Source: Syntrophomonadaceae bacterium
Lineage (GTDB): Bacteria > Bacillota > Dethiobacteria > DTU022
Direction: 5' to 3'
Assembly: GCA_007127255.1 (NCBI GenBank)
Contig: SKZS01000039.1
Span: forward strand, 1 to 22,086
DNA length: 22,086 nt
Positions within the stretch are counted from its first letter, which is position 1. Every line of letters begins with the position of its first letter. The notes below the pieces were generated by a model. The model did not search any database. It worked only from the letters and a program-made list of their open reading frames with translations, and was not told where the DNA came from. Both the position numbers and the translations under genes were made by a program. Of the stretch, positions 15,040 to 20,681 are shown in pieces.

Positions 15040-15357
15040 TTGATCGATTCAAATGTAAACGAAAAATATTGTCCTTTGTGTAAGAAAATATTCTACCCGG
15101 AGGAAGGTACAGTTAAAAAAACTTTCTGTGGAGAGGAAAAACTATGTGCGCCACCGGAAGAAAGTTACGAAGACTCAGATTGTGAGATCTATTACTTTTG
15201 CTCCGAAAAGTGTGCCCAAAGTTTTGAAAAAGCAACTCCCATATGCATCTACATGCCAAAGTGGAAGAAGTTGATGGGTAAGATTGAGAAGGTAAGCAGT
15301 TCTAGTGGAGTAAAAGGAACCAGGCCGCACCAACTTTATCAGAGCTGCAAGAAATAG
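15040..15357 (+). CDS. Small Cys-rich protein with a YHS/TRASH-like metal-binding motif
   Basis: A 105-residue soluble protein I cannot assign to a named family. It has CPLC at 11-14, further cysteines at 30, 36 and 48, and YYFCSEKCAQSFEK at 51-64, which resembles the CxxxC-plus-aromatic pattern of TRASH/YHS-like metal-binding domains; the tail is basic (KKLMGKIEK, then a Ser-rich stretch). A zinc or other metal site built from CPLC and CSEKC is likely (inference). TTG at 15040 is well supported: AAGGAGGTG ends six bases upstream. It is monocistronic, with a perfect consensus promoter, and has no functionally telling neighbour. Possible roles are metal storage or delivery, or a small regulator; none can be chosen from sequence alone. 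Confidence 0.75.
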   Translation: MIDSNVNEKYCPLCKKIFYPEEGTVKKTFCGEEKLCAPPEESYEDSDCEIYYFCSEKCAQSFEKATPICIYMPKWKKLMGKIEKVSSSSGVKGTRPHQLYQSCKK

Positions 15358-15396
15358 CTTTAAATAGTATAAATTTATTTATGCTAAACAAAAATA

Positions 15397-15428
15397 GGCG
15401 TGATGAGCCGCTATGCGCTCATCACGCC
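15397..15428. terminator. Strong hairpin between two convergent genes
   Basis: A perfect 12-bp stem, GGCGTGATGAGC (15397-15408) / GCTCATCACGCC (15417-15428), with an 8-base loop. On the minus strand it is followed by TATTTTTG, so it reads as a terminator in that direction; on the plus strand the tail is poor. It may terminate both the Cys-rich gene and csp read-through. Confidence 0.65.
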
Positions 15429-15438
15429 CCTATGGTTT

Positions 15439-15464
15439 AAGGGACGGTTTGGGGGTGACCCCTT
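15439..15464. repeat. Short REP-like palindromic phrase
   Basis: AAGGG (15439-15443) and CCCTT (15460-15464) enclose the near-palindrome GGGGT-G-ACCCC (15452-15462). The phrase GGGACGGTT followed by GGGTGACCCC resembles dispersed intergenic repeats I recall from anaerobic bacteria, sometimes near REP-associated transposases; that resemblance is from memory only. Confidence 0.35.
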
Positions 15465-15499
15465 GAAGCTCTTTATTATAAATATAGTGACTACAAATG

Positions 15500-15531
15500 T
15501 AAAAGCACTTCCGGTATAATCCGGAAGTGCT
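15500..15531 (-). terminator. Rho-independent terminator of csp
   Basis: A perfect 11-bp stem AGCACTTCCGG/CCGGAAGTGCT (15504-15514/15521-15531) with a 6-base loop; on the minus strand it is followed by TTTT and T-rich sequence, 25 bases after the csp stop. Confidence 0.87.
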
Positions 15532-15556
15532 CCAGGTTCAAATTGTAGGGTGTATA

Positions 15557-15754
15557 TTAGACACGAACTACTTTTTCTGCCTGCAGACCGCGGTCTCCTT
15601 GGACAATATCAAATTCGACACTCTGGCCTTCATCCAACGTCTTGAAACCTTCTGACTGAATCGCAGAGAAGTGAACAAATACATCGTCACCGTCTTCTCT
15701 TTCGATAAAACCATAACCTTTGTCTGCATTAAACCATTTTACTGTTCCGTCCAT
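15557..15754 (-). CDS. Cold shock protein (CspA/CspB family)
   Basis: A 65-residue single cold-shock domain that binds single-stranded RNA/DNA. It begins MDGTVKWFNADKGYGFI, with RNP1 (KGYGFI at 12-17) and RNP2 (VFVHFSAI at 25-32) intact and the usual ending LQAEKVVRV. Length is typical. ATG at 15754 has AGGAGG at 15762-15767 (minus strand). The gene is monocistronic, with a leader of about 100 bases that can fold to hide this ribosome binding site (separate entry) and a strong terminator. Regulation at the RNA level is the expected mode for csp genes and is supported here by the leader sequence. Confidence 0.96.
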   Translation of the reverse strand: MDGTVKWFNADKGYGFIEREDGDDVFVHFSAIQSEGFKTLDEGQSVEFDIVQGDRGLQAEKVVRV

Positions 15755-15836
15755 TATAAAACCTCCTAATTTTATTGAGCAAAAAGCGGAATTTCATCAA
15801 TCACCGTACGCCATTCCGCTTACCAGGAGGCTTATA
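15755..15836 (-). promoter_or_regulatory. Structured csp leader with Shine-Dalgarno/anti-Shine-Dalgarno pairing
   Basis: On the transcribed strand TATAAGCCTCCT (15836-15825) is complementary to AGGAGGTTTTATA (15767-15755), the ribosome binding site up to the base before the ATG: 11 Watson-Crick pairs, one G-U and one bulge. Between them AAGCGGAAT/ATTCCGCTT (15784-15792/15813-15821) forms a 9-bp hairpin with a 20-base loop. The two helices are compatible, giving an extended stem that hides the start site. This fits a temperature-responsive leader, as known for cspA mRNAs. Confidence 0.6.
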
Positions 15837-15865
15837 GATGCTTAATACTTTCAACTTTTTAACAC

Positions 15866-15893
15866 TTTATACACTGTAACACATAATAGCAAA
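15866..15893 (-). promoter_or_regulatory. Candidate csp promoter
   Basis: Read on the minus strand: TTTGCT (15893-15888), 16-base spacer, TATAAA (15871-15866). Transcription would start near 15859, giving a leader of about 105 bases that includes the complete SD-pairing structure. Confidence 0.5.
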
Positions 15894-15978
15894 ATATGCA
15901 AATATCAATATAAACGTGATGAGCCTTCATCAGATCATCAAACTCGCGAAAAGACTTATAAAAACAATAAAGCCATTA

Positions 15979-16149
15979 TTAATGCAGGTGAGTGGTAGGG
16001 ATCACGATCATGTTGCCAAAGTACTGGGTCATGTTTTTACTGCCGCATTTTGGGCAGGTTTGTTTGAGGCCTTTTTCTTTTTCATCAAGGGTAGCCCTTA
16101 TTTCTGTTATTTCTTTACAATCTCGACAGATGTACTCATAAACAGGCAT
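15979..16149 (-). CDS. FmdB-family zinc ribbon protein
   Basis: A 56-residue protein that begins MPVYEYICRDC, the hallmark of FmdB-type zinc ribbons, with CRDC at 8-11 and CPKC at 32-35 forming one four-cysteine zinc site. The family is named after a putative regulator of formamidase but its function is not established. ATG at 16149 is chosen because GGAGGG lies upstream and all homologues start at this point; a longer in-frame opening to 16269 adds 40 residues of unlike, unstructured sequence. Downstream, a weak TGATGA/TCATCA hairpin (15917-15932) is the only terminator candidate. No operon partner. Confidence 0.9.
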   Translation of the reverse strand: MPVYEYICRDCKEITEIRATLDEKEKGLKQTCPKCGSKNMTQYFGNMIVIPTTHLH

Positions 16150-16465
16150 AACGATAACCCTCCTATAAATGTAATTTTGAAAATGACCCCTGTGTCGAAT
16201 ACGGTCGCCATTAAGCAAGTGTTGTGGTGGTTTCCCTTGCAAGTTTAATCTACATACTAAATTCAACAACTTCTCTAAAAATCCTTCTGGCCGGTAAGCT
16301 CCTTATCATAATTATTTAAAGATCAAGCCTCTGAACCACGGGAAAACCGGGGGTTTAGTCCTGAACGAACTATGCTGAAGGATTTAAAAATAAAAAAGCG
16401 AAAATGTACAGAGGAAATTCTTCAATATTGTTAGAAGTAGCAAGGTAATGAGAGGTGAGCAACAA
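16150..16465. other. 316-base intergenic region with a possible folded element
   Basis: No gene. The half near fmdB shows no clear promoter. At 16331-16358 CTGAACC pairs with GGTTTAG (one G-U) around an inner CGG-GAAAA-CCG hairpin, and TCCT (16359-16362) can pair with AGGA (16379-16382), giving two consecutive stems about 85 bases before the next gene. I could not match this to a known riboswitch class. Confidence 0.35.
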
Positions 16466-17929
16466 ATGACTGATCAGATCAGGGCTGTTTTACAGGAAAG
16501 CCGCGTTGAGCAGGTAGAAATAGATCGGTATGCGGAAGAAGTTTCTGCCCTAATCGGCACAGAAAAAGTATCGAACAATCATATCGATATCTTGTCTACT
16601 TGTCGTGACTACTGGCCGGTAAGCAGTATCTGGATGCTGGAAGGCGCCGTTCCCGCCCTGCCGCAGCTGGTTGTCTGGCCGCAGACAACCGAAGAAGTTT
16701 CGCAAATACTGGCCCTGGCCCATGAACGAAGGATTCCCGTTATTCCCTATGGTGAAGGCTCGGGCGCTTTAGGTGGGGTGGTTCCACTTAAGGGAGGTAT
16801 CATGATTGATATGAAGCGAATGAACCGGATTCGCGAGTTGGATCATGAAAACCTTCTCGTTACAGTGGAATGCGGTTTGAACGGTGCACTGTATGAGGAA
16901 CAGCTTAACAGATCGGGATATACCGGTGGACATTTTCCACAGTCACTGCGCTGTTCTACCGTGGGCGGCTGGCTGGCCTGCCGTGCTGCAGGGCAGTTTT
17001 CTACACGCTATGGCAAGATTGAGGATATGGTTGTTGCAGCAGAGGCAGTTTTAGCAGATGGAACAGTATTCAGGGAGCGCAGTGTGCCCCGCACTGCAAC
17101 AGGTCCGCGTGTAGATCATTTGTTTATCGGGTCGGAGGGTGTTTTAGGGGTAATTACCACTGCGACCCTGCGGATCTGGCCCCTGCCCGAAAAGCGCCAT
17201 CTGGCTTCGTATACTTTTGAAAAGCTTGAGGATGGCTTGGAAGCTATCCGTATGTTCATGCGTGCCGGAGCCCGCCCGGCAGTGGTGCGCCTTTATGATG
17301 CCCAGGAAACCGGTAATCATTTCCCGGAATTAGGCGATAAGCGTTGTGCCCTTATTCTTTTGATCGAAGGAGCAGCGGCAATTGTAAATGGAGAAAAGGA
17401 TGTTATAGAAGAATGCGTTTCAGCCCGGAACGCTGAAGATACGGGTCCGGAGCATGTAAAACACTGGCTTGAGACGCGGTTCAATATCAGTGCGGCCTCT
17501 CGCTTGCTGCAAAAAGGAGCTGTTCTTGACACCATCGAAGTAACTACTAACTGGCACAATGCGTACTCTACGTATTCTGCCATGCAGGAAGCCTTAAAAG
17601 ATGTGGAAGGCACCATGCTTGCCTCCGGGCACTGGTCGCATGTCTATCCCGAAGGAGCGGCGCTTTATATAACAGTTGTCGGGTTTCCCGGTGATGACAA
17701 GATTGTTTACTATAAAAATATATGGCAGTCAGCTATGACTGCCTGCCTCGCTGAAGGTGCTGCTATTTCTCATCACCACGGCATTGGTTTGCACCGCGGG
17801 CAATGGATGGCTGAAGAACACGGGAAAGGTTTGGATGTTTTAGGGCGCATAAAAAATGCACTTGATCCGCATGGAATTATGAATCCCGGAAAGCTTGGAC
17901 TCGGGGAGGTGCGTAAATGGCAGAAGTAA
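16466..17929 (+). CDS. FAD-binding oxidase/dehydrogenase, AGPS/GlcD-like
   Basis: A 487-residue flavoprotein of the FAD_binding_4 / FAD-oxidase_C type. The FAD (PCMH) domain is seen in VVWPQTTEEVSQIL (69-82), the glycine-rich PYGEGSGALGG (94-104) and GGIMIDMKRMN (110-120), with IGSEGVLGVIT in the second half. The C-terminal region has SHHHGIGLHRGQW (435-447) and ends with the usual DPHGIMNPGKL. HHHGIG is the pattern of alkyl-dihydroxyacetone-phosphate synthases, where glycolate/D-lactate dehydrogenases have EHGIG; the Fe-S partner, however, is that of GlcD-type dehydrogenases. Substrate unassigned: a 2-hydroxy acid or related alcohol is likely. ATG at 16466 (AGAGGTGAG upstream) is preferred to ATG at 16448, whose AAGG is only two bases away. 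The end overlaps the next gene by 13 bases. Confidence 0.85.
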   Translation: MTDQIRAVLQESRVEQVEIDRYAEEVSALIGTEKVSNNHIDILSTCRDYWPVSSIWMLEGAVPALPQLVVWPQTTEEVSQILALAHERRIPVIPYGEGSGALGGVVPLKGGIMIDMKRMNRIRELDHENLLVTVECGLNGALYEEQLNRSGYTGGHFPQSLRCSTVGGWLACRAAGQFSTRYGKIEDMVVAAEAVLADGTVFRERSVPRTATGPRVDHLFIGSEGVLGVITTATLRIWPLPEKRHLASYTFEKLEDGLEAIRMFMRAGARPAVVRLYDAQETGNHFPELGDKRCALILLIEGAAAIVNGEKDVIEECVSARNAEDTGPEHVKHWLETRFNISAASRLLQKGAVLDTIEVTTNWHNAYSTYSAMQEALKDVEGTMLASGHWSHVYPEGAALYITVVGFPGDDKIVYYKNIWQSAMTACLAEGAAISHHHGIGLHRGQWMAEEHGKGLDVLGRIKNALDPHGIMNPGKLGLGEVRKWQK

Positions 17930-18990
17930 ATATGGAAGAGCTGCTCAATTGTGCATTGTGTCCTAATATTTGCCGCTGTGAATGCCCGGTGCTGCAGGTG
18001 TCGGGTCGGGAAGCGGTAGCTCCATCCGGCAAGGCCAGGCTGGCTGCTATGCTGCAGCATAAACAGTTAAACTGGGACGAACCGGTATTTGAGGCTATCT
18101 CCAATTGTCTCAGCTGCCGGGGCTGTACTATTTACTGTCCCTTTACAGAGCTGTCTCTGTGTGACGAACTATTGAATACGCGCCTGGCAGCAAAAGCAAG
18201 CGGAATCAGGCTGCCTGTTATTGATCCCTGTATTTCCAACCTGAAAAATTATGGCAGTCCCTATGGTCAGAAAGGCGGACCTTCGGCTGCAGGAAAAAAA
18301 GGAGCGGAAGTTCTTTATTTTGCAGGTTGCACATCACAGGCAAACCATCCTTCATCGATAGACGCCGCCCGAAAGCTTTTAAATAAGGCCGGGGTTTCTT
18401 TTCAGATGATCGATGAAGATTGTTGTGGTTATCCGGCAGAAGTTTGGGGTGATCAAGAGCTGGCCCGGCAGCTTGCTGCAGAAAACAGACGCAAAATTGT
18501 TGATAGCGGAGCTTCGATCCTGGTTACAAACTGCCCTGAGTGCTGGTTAACATTTACAGATCGCTATCCGGTTTGGGAGCAAGATCTGCCTCTTGAGGTG
18601 ATTGACGGGCCTACTTACTTCCTTCGTTTACTGCGGGAGGGGCAGTTGAAACCTAAAAAAAGCGAATTTGAAAAGATCAGCTACCATGATCCCTGTATCT
18701 GGGCCAGGGCTGCAAAAAAAACAGACGAACCGCGGGAAATACTAAGCTTGATCCCAGGAATAAATGTTCAAGAACCTCTTTCGTATGGAGAACAAACTCG
18801 CTGCTGTGGCGGTGGAAGCATGTTTCAGTTATCATTTCCTGAAACTGCGGAAGCTATTGCCGAGCGCCGGCTAGCGGAATTCCCGGAAGATGCCGTAATT
18901 GTGACGGCCTGCCCGTTTTGCAGGGAAGGCTTACTGCAGGAAGGCCGCCGGGTGCTCGAGCTGGTCGAGATTCTGGAACAATCCTGCTAA
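17917..18990 (+). CDS. Fe-S subunit with two CCG domains (GlcF/LutA/HdrB-like)
   Basis: A 357-residue iron-sulfur protein. N-terminal cysteines occur as CALCPNICRCECP at 12-24 and CLSCRGCTIYCP at 64-75, two [4Fe-4S] sites, the first irregular. Two CCG domains follow: FAGCTSQ ... DEDCCGYPAE (about 135-176) and YHDPCIWAR ... RCCGGGSMF with CPFC near the C-terminus. CCG proteins accept electrons from a flavin partner and pass them to quinone, disulfide or other carriers. It overlaps the flavoprotein gene by 13 bases and shares its GGGGAGGTG ribosome binding site region, so the two make one enzyme. CCG domains also form the catalytic cofactor of HdrB, so a disulfide or Flx-Hdr link is imaginable but not shown. 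Confidence 0.88.
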   Translation: MAEVNMEELLNCALCPNICRCECPVLQVSGREAVAPSGKARLAAMLQHKQLNWDEPVFEAISNCLSCRGCTIYCPFTELSLCDELLNTRLAAKASGIRLPVIDPCISNLKNYGSPYGQKGGPSAAGKKGAEVLYFAGCTSQANHPSSIDAARKLLNKAGVSFQMIDEDCCGYPAEVWGDQELARQLAAENRRKIVDSGASILVTNCPECWLTFTDRYPVWEQDLPLEVIDGPTYFLRLLREGQLKPKKSEFEKISYHDPCIWARAAKKTDEPREILSLIPGINVQEPLSYGEQTRCCGGGSMFQLSFPETAEAIAERRLAEFPEDAVIVTACPFCREGLLQEGRRVLELVEILEQSC

Positions 18991-19008
18991 AGATTGTGAA
19001 ATTATGAA

Positions 19009-19051
19009 CCAATAAGTTAACAAGGTGTCAGACACCTTGTTAACTTATTGG
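19009..19051. repeat. 43-bp palindrome with 21-bp arms and a single central base
   Basis: Bases 19009-19029 are the exact reverse complement of 19031-19051, with A at 19030 in the centre. The core reads AAGGTGTCAGACACCTT. It lies between two convergent genes, 18 bases after the Fe-S gene stop, and its right arm includes the stop and last codons of pfkA. It has no T run, so it is not a classical terminator, though it could fold in RNA from either strand. The core resembles dispersed repeats I remember from other anaerobes (memory only). Confidence 0.85.
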
Positions 19052-20191
19052 GGTTACTTGTTTTGGGCGGGGGGAGGAAATAAATACTCCCAGGGCTTCC
19101 AGTTCCCGATCTGATCGGTTTACAGTTTTCGGTTTAAGGGCCTCTTCGAATGAGACCTCCTGAATTTCAAGCCCGTCTATGCCTACCATTACACCTGATC
19201 TGTTTTCACCAAGCAAAATGTCGGCAGCGCGTATGCCGAACCTGGTGCCAAGGATTATATCATCAGCAACAGGGGCTAGTCCGCGCAGGGTAAAACCGAG
19301 GTCCGTGGTCCGCACTTCTTCGATCTTTTTTAATCCAAGTTCTATGCGCAGCACTCTTCTTAGGATTTGGGATATTCCGCCCAGCTTGGGATTGCCAAAA
19401 GCATCAAGCTCGGGGGTTTCTTTCATCAGGGAACGCACCACATCGCTTTTTTCCTGGGCTTTTTTGATTACTGGATCATCATAAGAAATACTTGTTCCTT
19501 CCGCTATTACAATGTTGACGTAATGGCGTTCTTTGTAAATACGGCTTACCTCGGTGCAGAATTCGGTTAAATCTACCGGTCTTTCGGGAATAGTGATTAA
19601 GTCTGCTCCCGAAGCAACTCCTATTTCCAGGGCCAGCCATCCGGCATGTCTGCCCATCACCTCTACCAGGGAAATGCGGCGGTGAGCGCGTGCAGAATCG
19701 GCAGTACTTCTTGCTGCCTGTGCACCGAAAAAGATAGCAGTGCGAAATCCCAGCATGACATCTGTTCCCGAAACGTCGTTATCAATACTTTTTGGAGCCA
19801 TTACCGTGGGAAAGCCTCTCTCCTCAAGACGAAAGGCGGATAGTATGGTATCGTTTCCTCCTGTGCCGAGGATGCCGTCTATCTCCAACATCTTAAGGTT
19901 ATTAAGAATTTTTTCTGGGTATCCCTTTGCTACATTTTCATCAGTAAAAGGATTAAAACGCGATGATTCCAGGATTGTGCTTGACCGGTTTTCCAATCCG
20001 ACTACACTTTCAGCAGACATTGGAACCAGGTATTGCTCAGGATTATCGGCAGCAAGCCCGGCAAAAGCATTCCTGACGCCGATCAATTCAGCTTCGTATT
20101 TATTGTTGCCTCTTCGCACAGCAGATGCAAGAAACGCATTTATGCCGGGGCAGTCTCCCCCGCCGGTGATTAAAGCTATCTTGCGTGACAT
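19040..20191 (-). CDS. pfkA: 6-phosphofructokinase, probably pyrophosphate-type
   Basis: A 383-residue phosphofructokinase. Seen in order: TGGGDCPGINAF (9-20), TGGNDTILSA (110-119), PKSIDNDVSGTD (133-144) with the catalytic aspartates, MGRHAGWLA (179-187), IPERPVD, and a C-terminal GFTLRGLAP region. ATP-dependent enzymes carry GGDGS and PGTIDND at the first two discriminating places; here these read GGNDT and PKSIDND, that is Asp at the position of E. coli Gly104 and Lys at that of Gly124, the pair associated with pyrophosphate use. It is also longer than the roughly 320-residue bacterial ATP enzyme. ATG at 20191 has GGAGG seven bases before it. Monocistronic; its last codons lie inside the palindrome at 19009-19051. 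Confidence 0.9.
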   Translation of the reverse strand: MSRKIALITGGGDCPGINAFLASAVRRGNNKYEAELIGVRNAFAGLAADNPEQYLVPMSAESVVGLENRSSTILESSRFNPFTDENVAKGYPEKILNNLKMLEIDGILGTGGNDTILSAFRLEERGFPTVMAPKSIDNDVSGTDVMLGFRTAIFFGAQAARSTADSARAHRRISLVEVMGRHAGWLALEIGVASGADLITIPERPVDLTEFCTEVSRIYKERHYVNIVIAEGTSISYDDPVIKKAQEKSDVVRSLMKETPELDAFGNPKLGGISQILRRVLRIELGLKKIEEVRTTDLGFTLRGLAPVADDIILGTRFGIRAADILLGENRSGVMVGIDGLEIQEVSFEEALKPKTVNRSDRELEALGVFISSPRPKQVTPIS

Positions 20192-20234
20192 TGTTAACCT
20201 CCATCAATACCATGATTTACTAAAGATGCTTTAT

Positions 20235-20243
20235 ATTTTATCA
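20235..20243 (-). promoter_or_regulatory. Candidate extended -10 for pfkA
   Basis: On the minus strand TGATAAAAT (20243-20235) is an extended -10-like element about 45 bases before the pfkA start. No convincing -35 was found. Confidence 0.4.
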
Positions 20244-20329
20244 CAAGTTAGAAATGAAATGGAAATATATGAGGGAATTGAATAGAGGAGATGTTCTCTA
20301 GCCCGCGGCAAGCCTGCACTTAAAAAAAC

Positions 20330-20358
20330 TTGCATTATAAAAGCAGAACGTTTATATT
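20330..20358 (+). promoter_or_regulatory. Promoter of tRNA-Gly
   Basis: TTGCAT (20330-20335), 17-base spacer, TATATT (20353-20358), 45 bases before the tRNA. Confidence 0.6.
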
Positions 20359-20403
20359 ATTATATAGGCAAATTAAGAGGACAGCTATTGGCTGTCGTAT
20401 CAA

Positions 20404-20477
20404 GCGGGTGTAGCTCAATGGTAGAGCCCCAGCCTTCCAAGCTGGATACGTGGGTTCGATTCCCATCACCCGCTCCA
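20404..20477 (+). tRNA. tRNA-Gly (anticodon TCC)
   Basis: A 74-base cloverleaf: acceptor GCGGGTG pairs with CACCCGC, discriminator T, and an encoded CCA at 20475-20477. The D arm begins TAGCTCAATGGTAGAGC, the anticodon stem CCAGC/GCTGG encloses CTTCCAA (anticodon TCC, glycine), and the T arm has GGTTCGATTCC. Confidence 0.97.
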
Positions 20478-20541
20478 ATTTTATATAAATTAGTTTTTTA
20501 GGTTTTCTGTCAGCCAAATAATTGTTTAAAACACTGCTCTT

Positions 20542-20577
20542 AAAAAATCCTTCCGCGAAAACCGGGAAGGGTTTTTT
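20542..20577 (+). terminator. Rho-independent terminator after tRNA-Gly
   Basis: AAAAAATCCTTCC (20542-20554) pairs with GGAAGGGTTTTTT (20565-20577, one G-U) around a 10-base loop; the T run provides the tail. Confidence 0.82.
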
Positions 20578-20604
20578 ACAATTCATCCTTATATATAATG
20601 CCTG

Positions 20605-20634
20605 TTAACTTAACAAGATTTATAGTGATATAAT
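20605..20634 (+). promoter_or_regulatory. Promoter of the serine hydrolase gene
   Basis: TTAACT (20605-20610), 18-base spacer, and an extended -10 TGATATAAT (20626-20634), about 48 bases before the chosen start. The same TGATATAAT element precedes larB. Confidence 0.65.
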
Positions 20635-20681
20635 CTATCTAACTATTCACAAAAAATTTGGCCGGGGAAGGTGAGCGAAAA

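Noticed and set aside
15838..15879. 13-codon ORF on the plus strand preceded by AGGAGG
   Set aside because: The AGGAGG is better explained as the anti-SD arm of the csp leader read from the other strand; the peptide is very short and A/T-rich.
16150..16269. N-terminal extension of the FmdB-like protein to 16269
   Set aside because: The extra 40 residues are unlike the family and the internal ATG at 16149 has a strong ribosome binding site and the invariant MPVYEY start.
20335..20586. 83-codon ORF on the minus strand across tRNA-Gly
   Set aside because: Its middle (VMGIEPTYPAWKAGALPLSYTR) is the antisense translation of a glycine tRNA, a well-known false gene; it also runs through the tRNA terminator.
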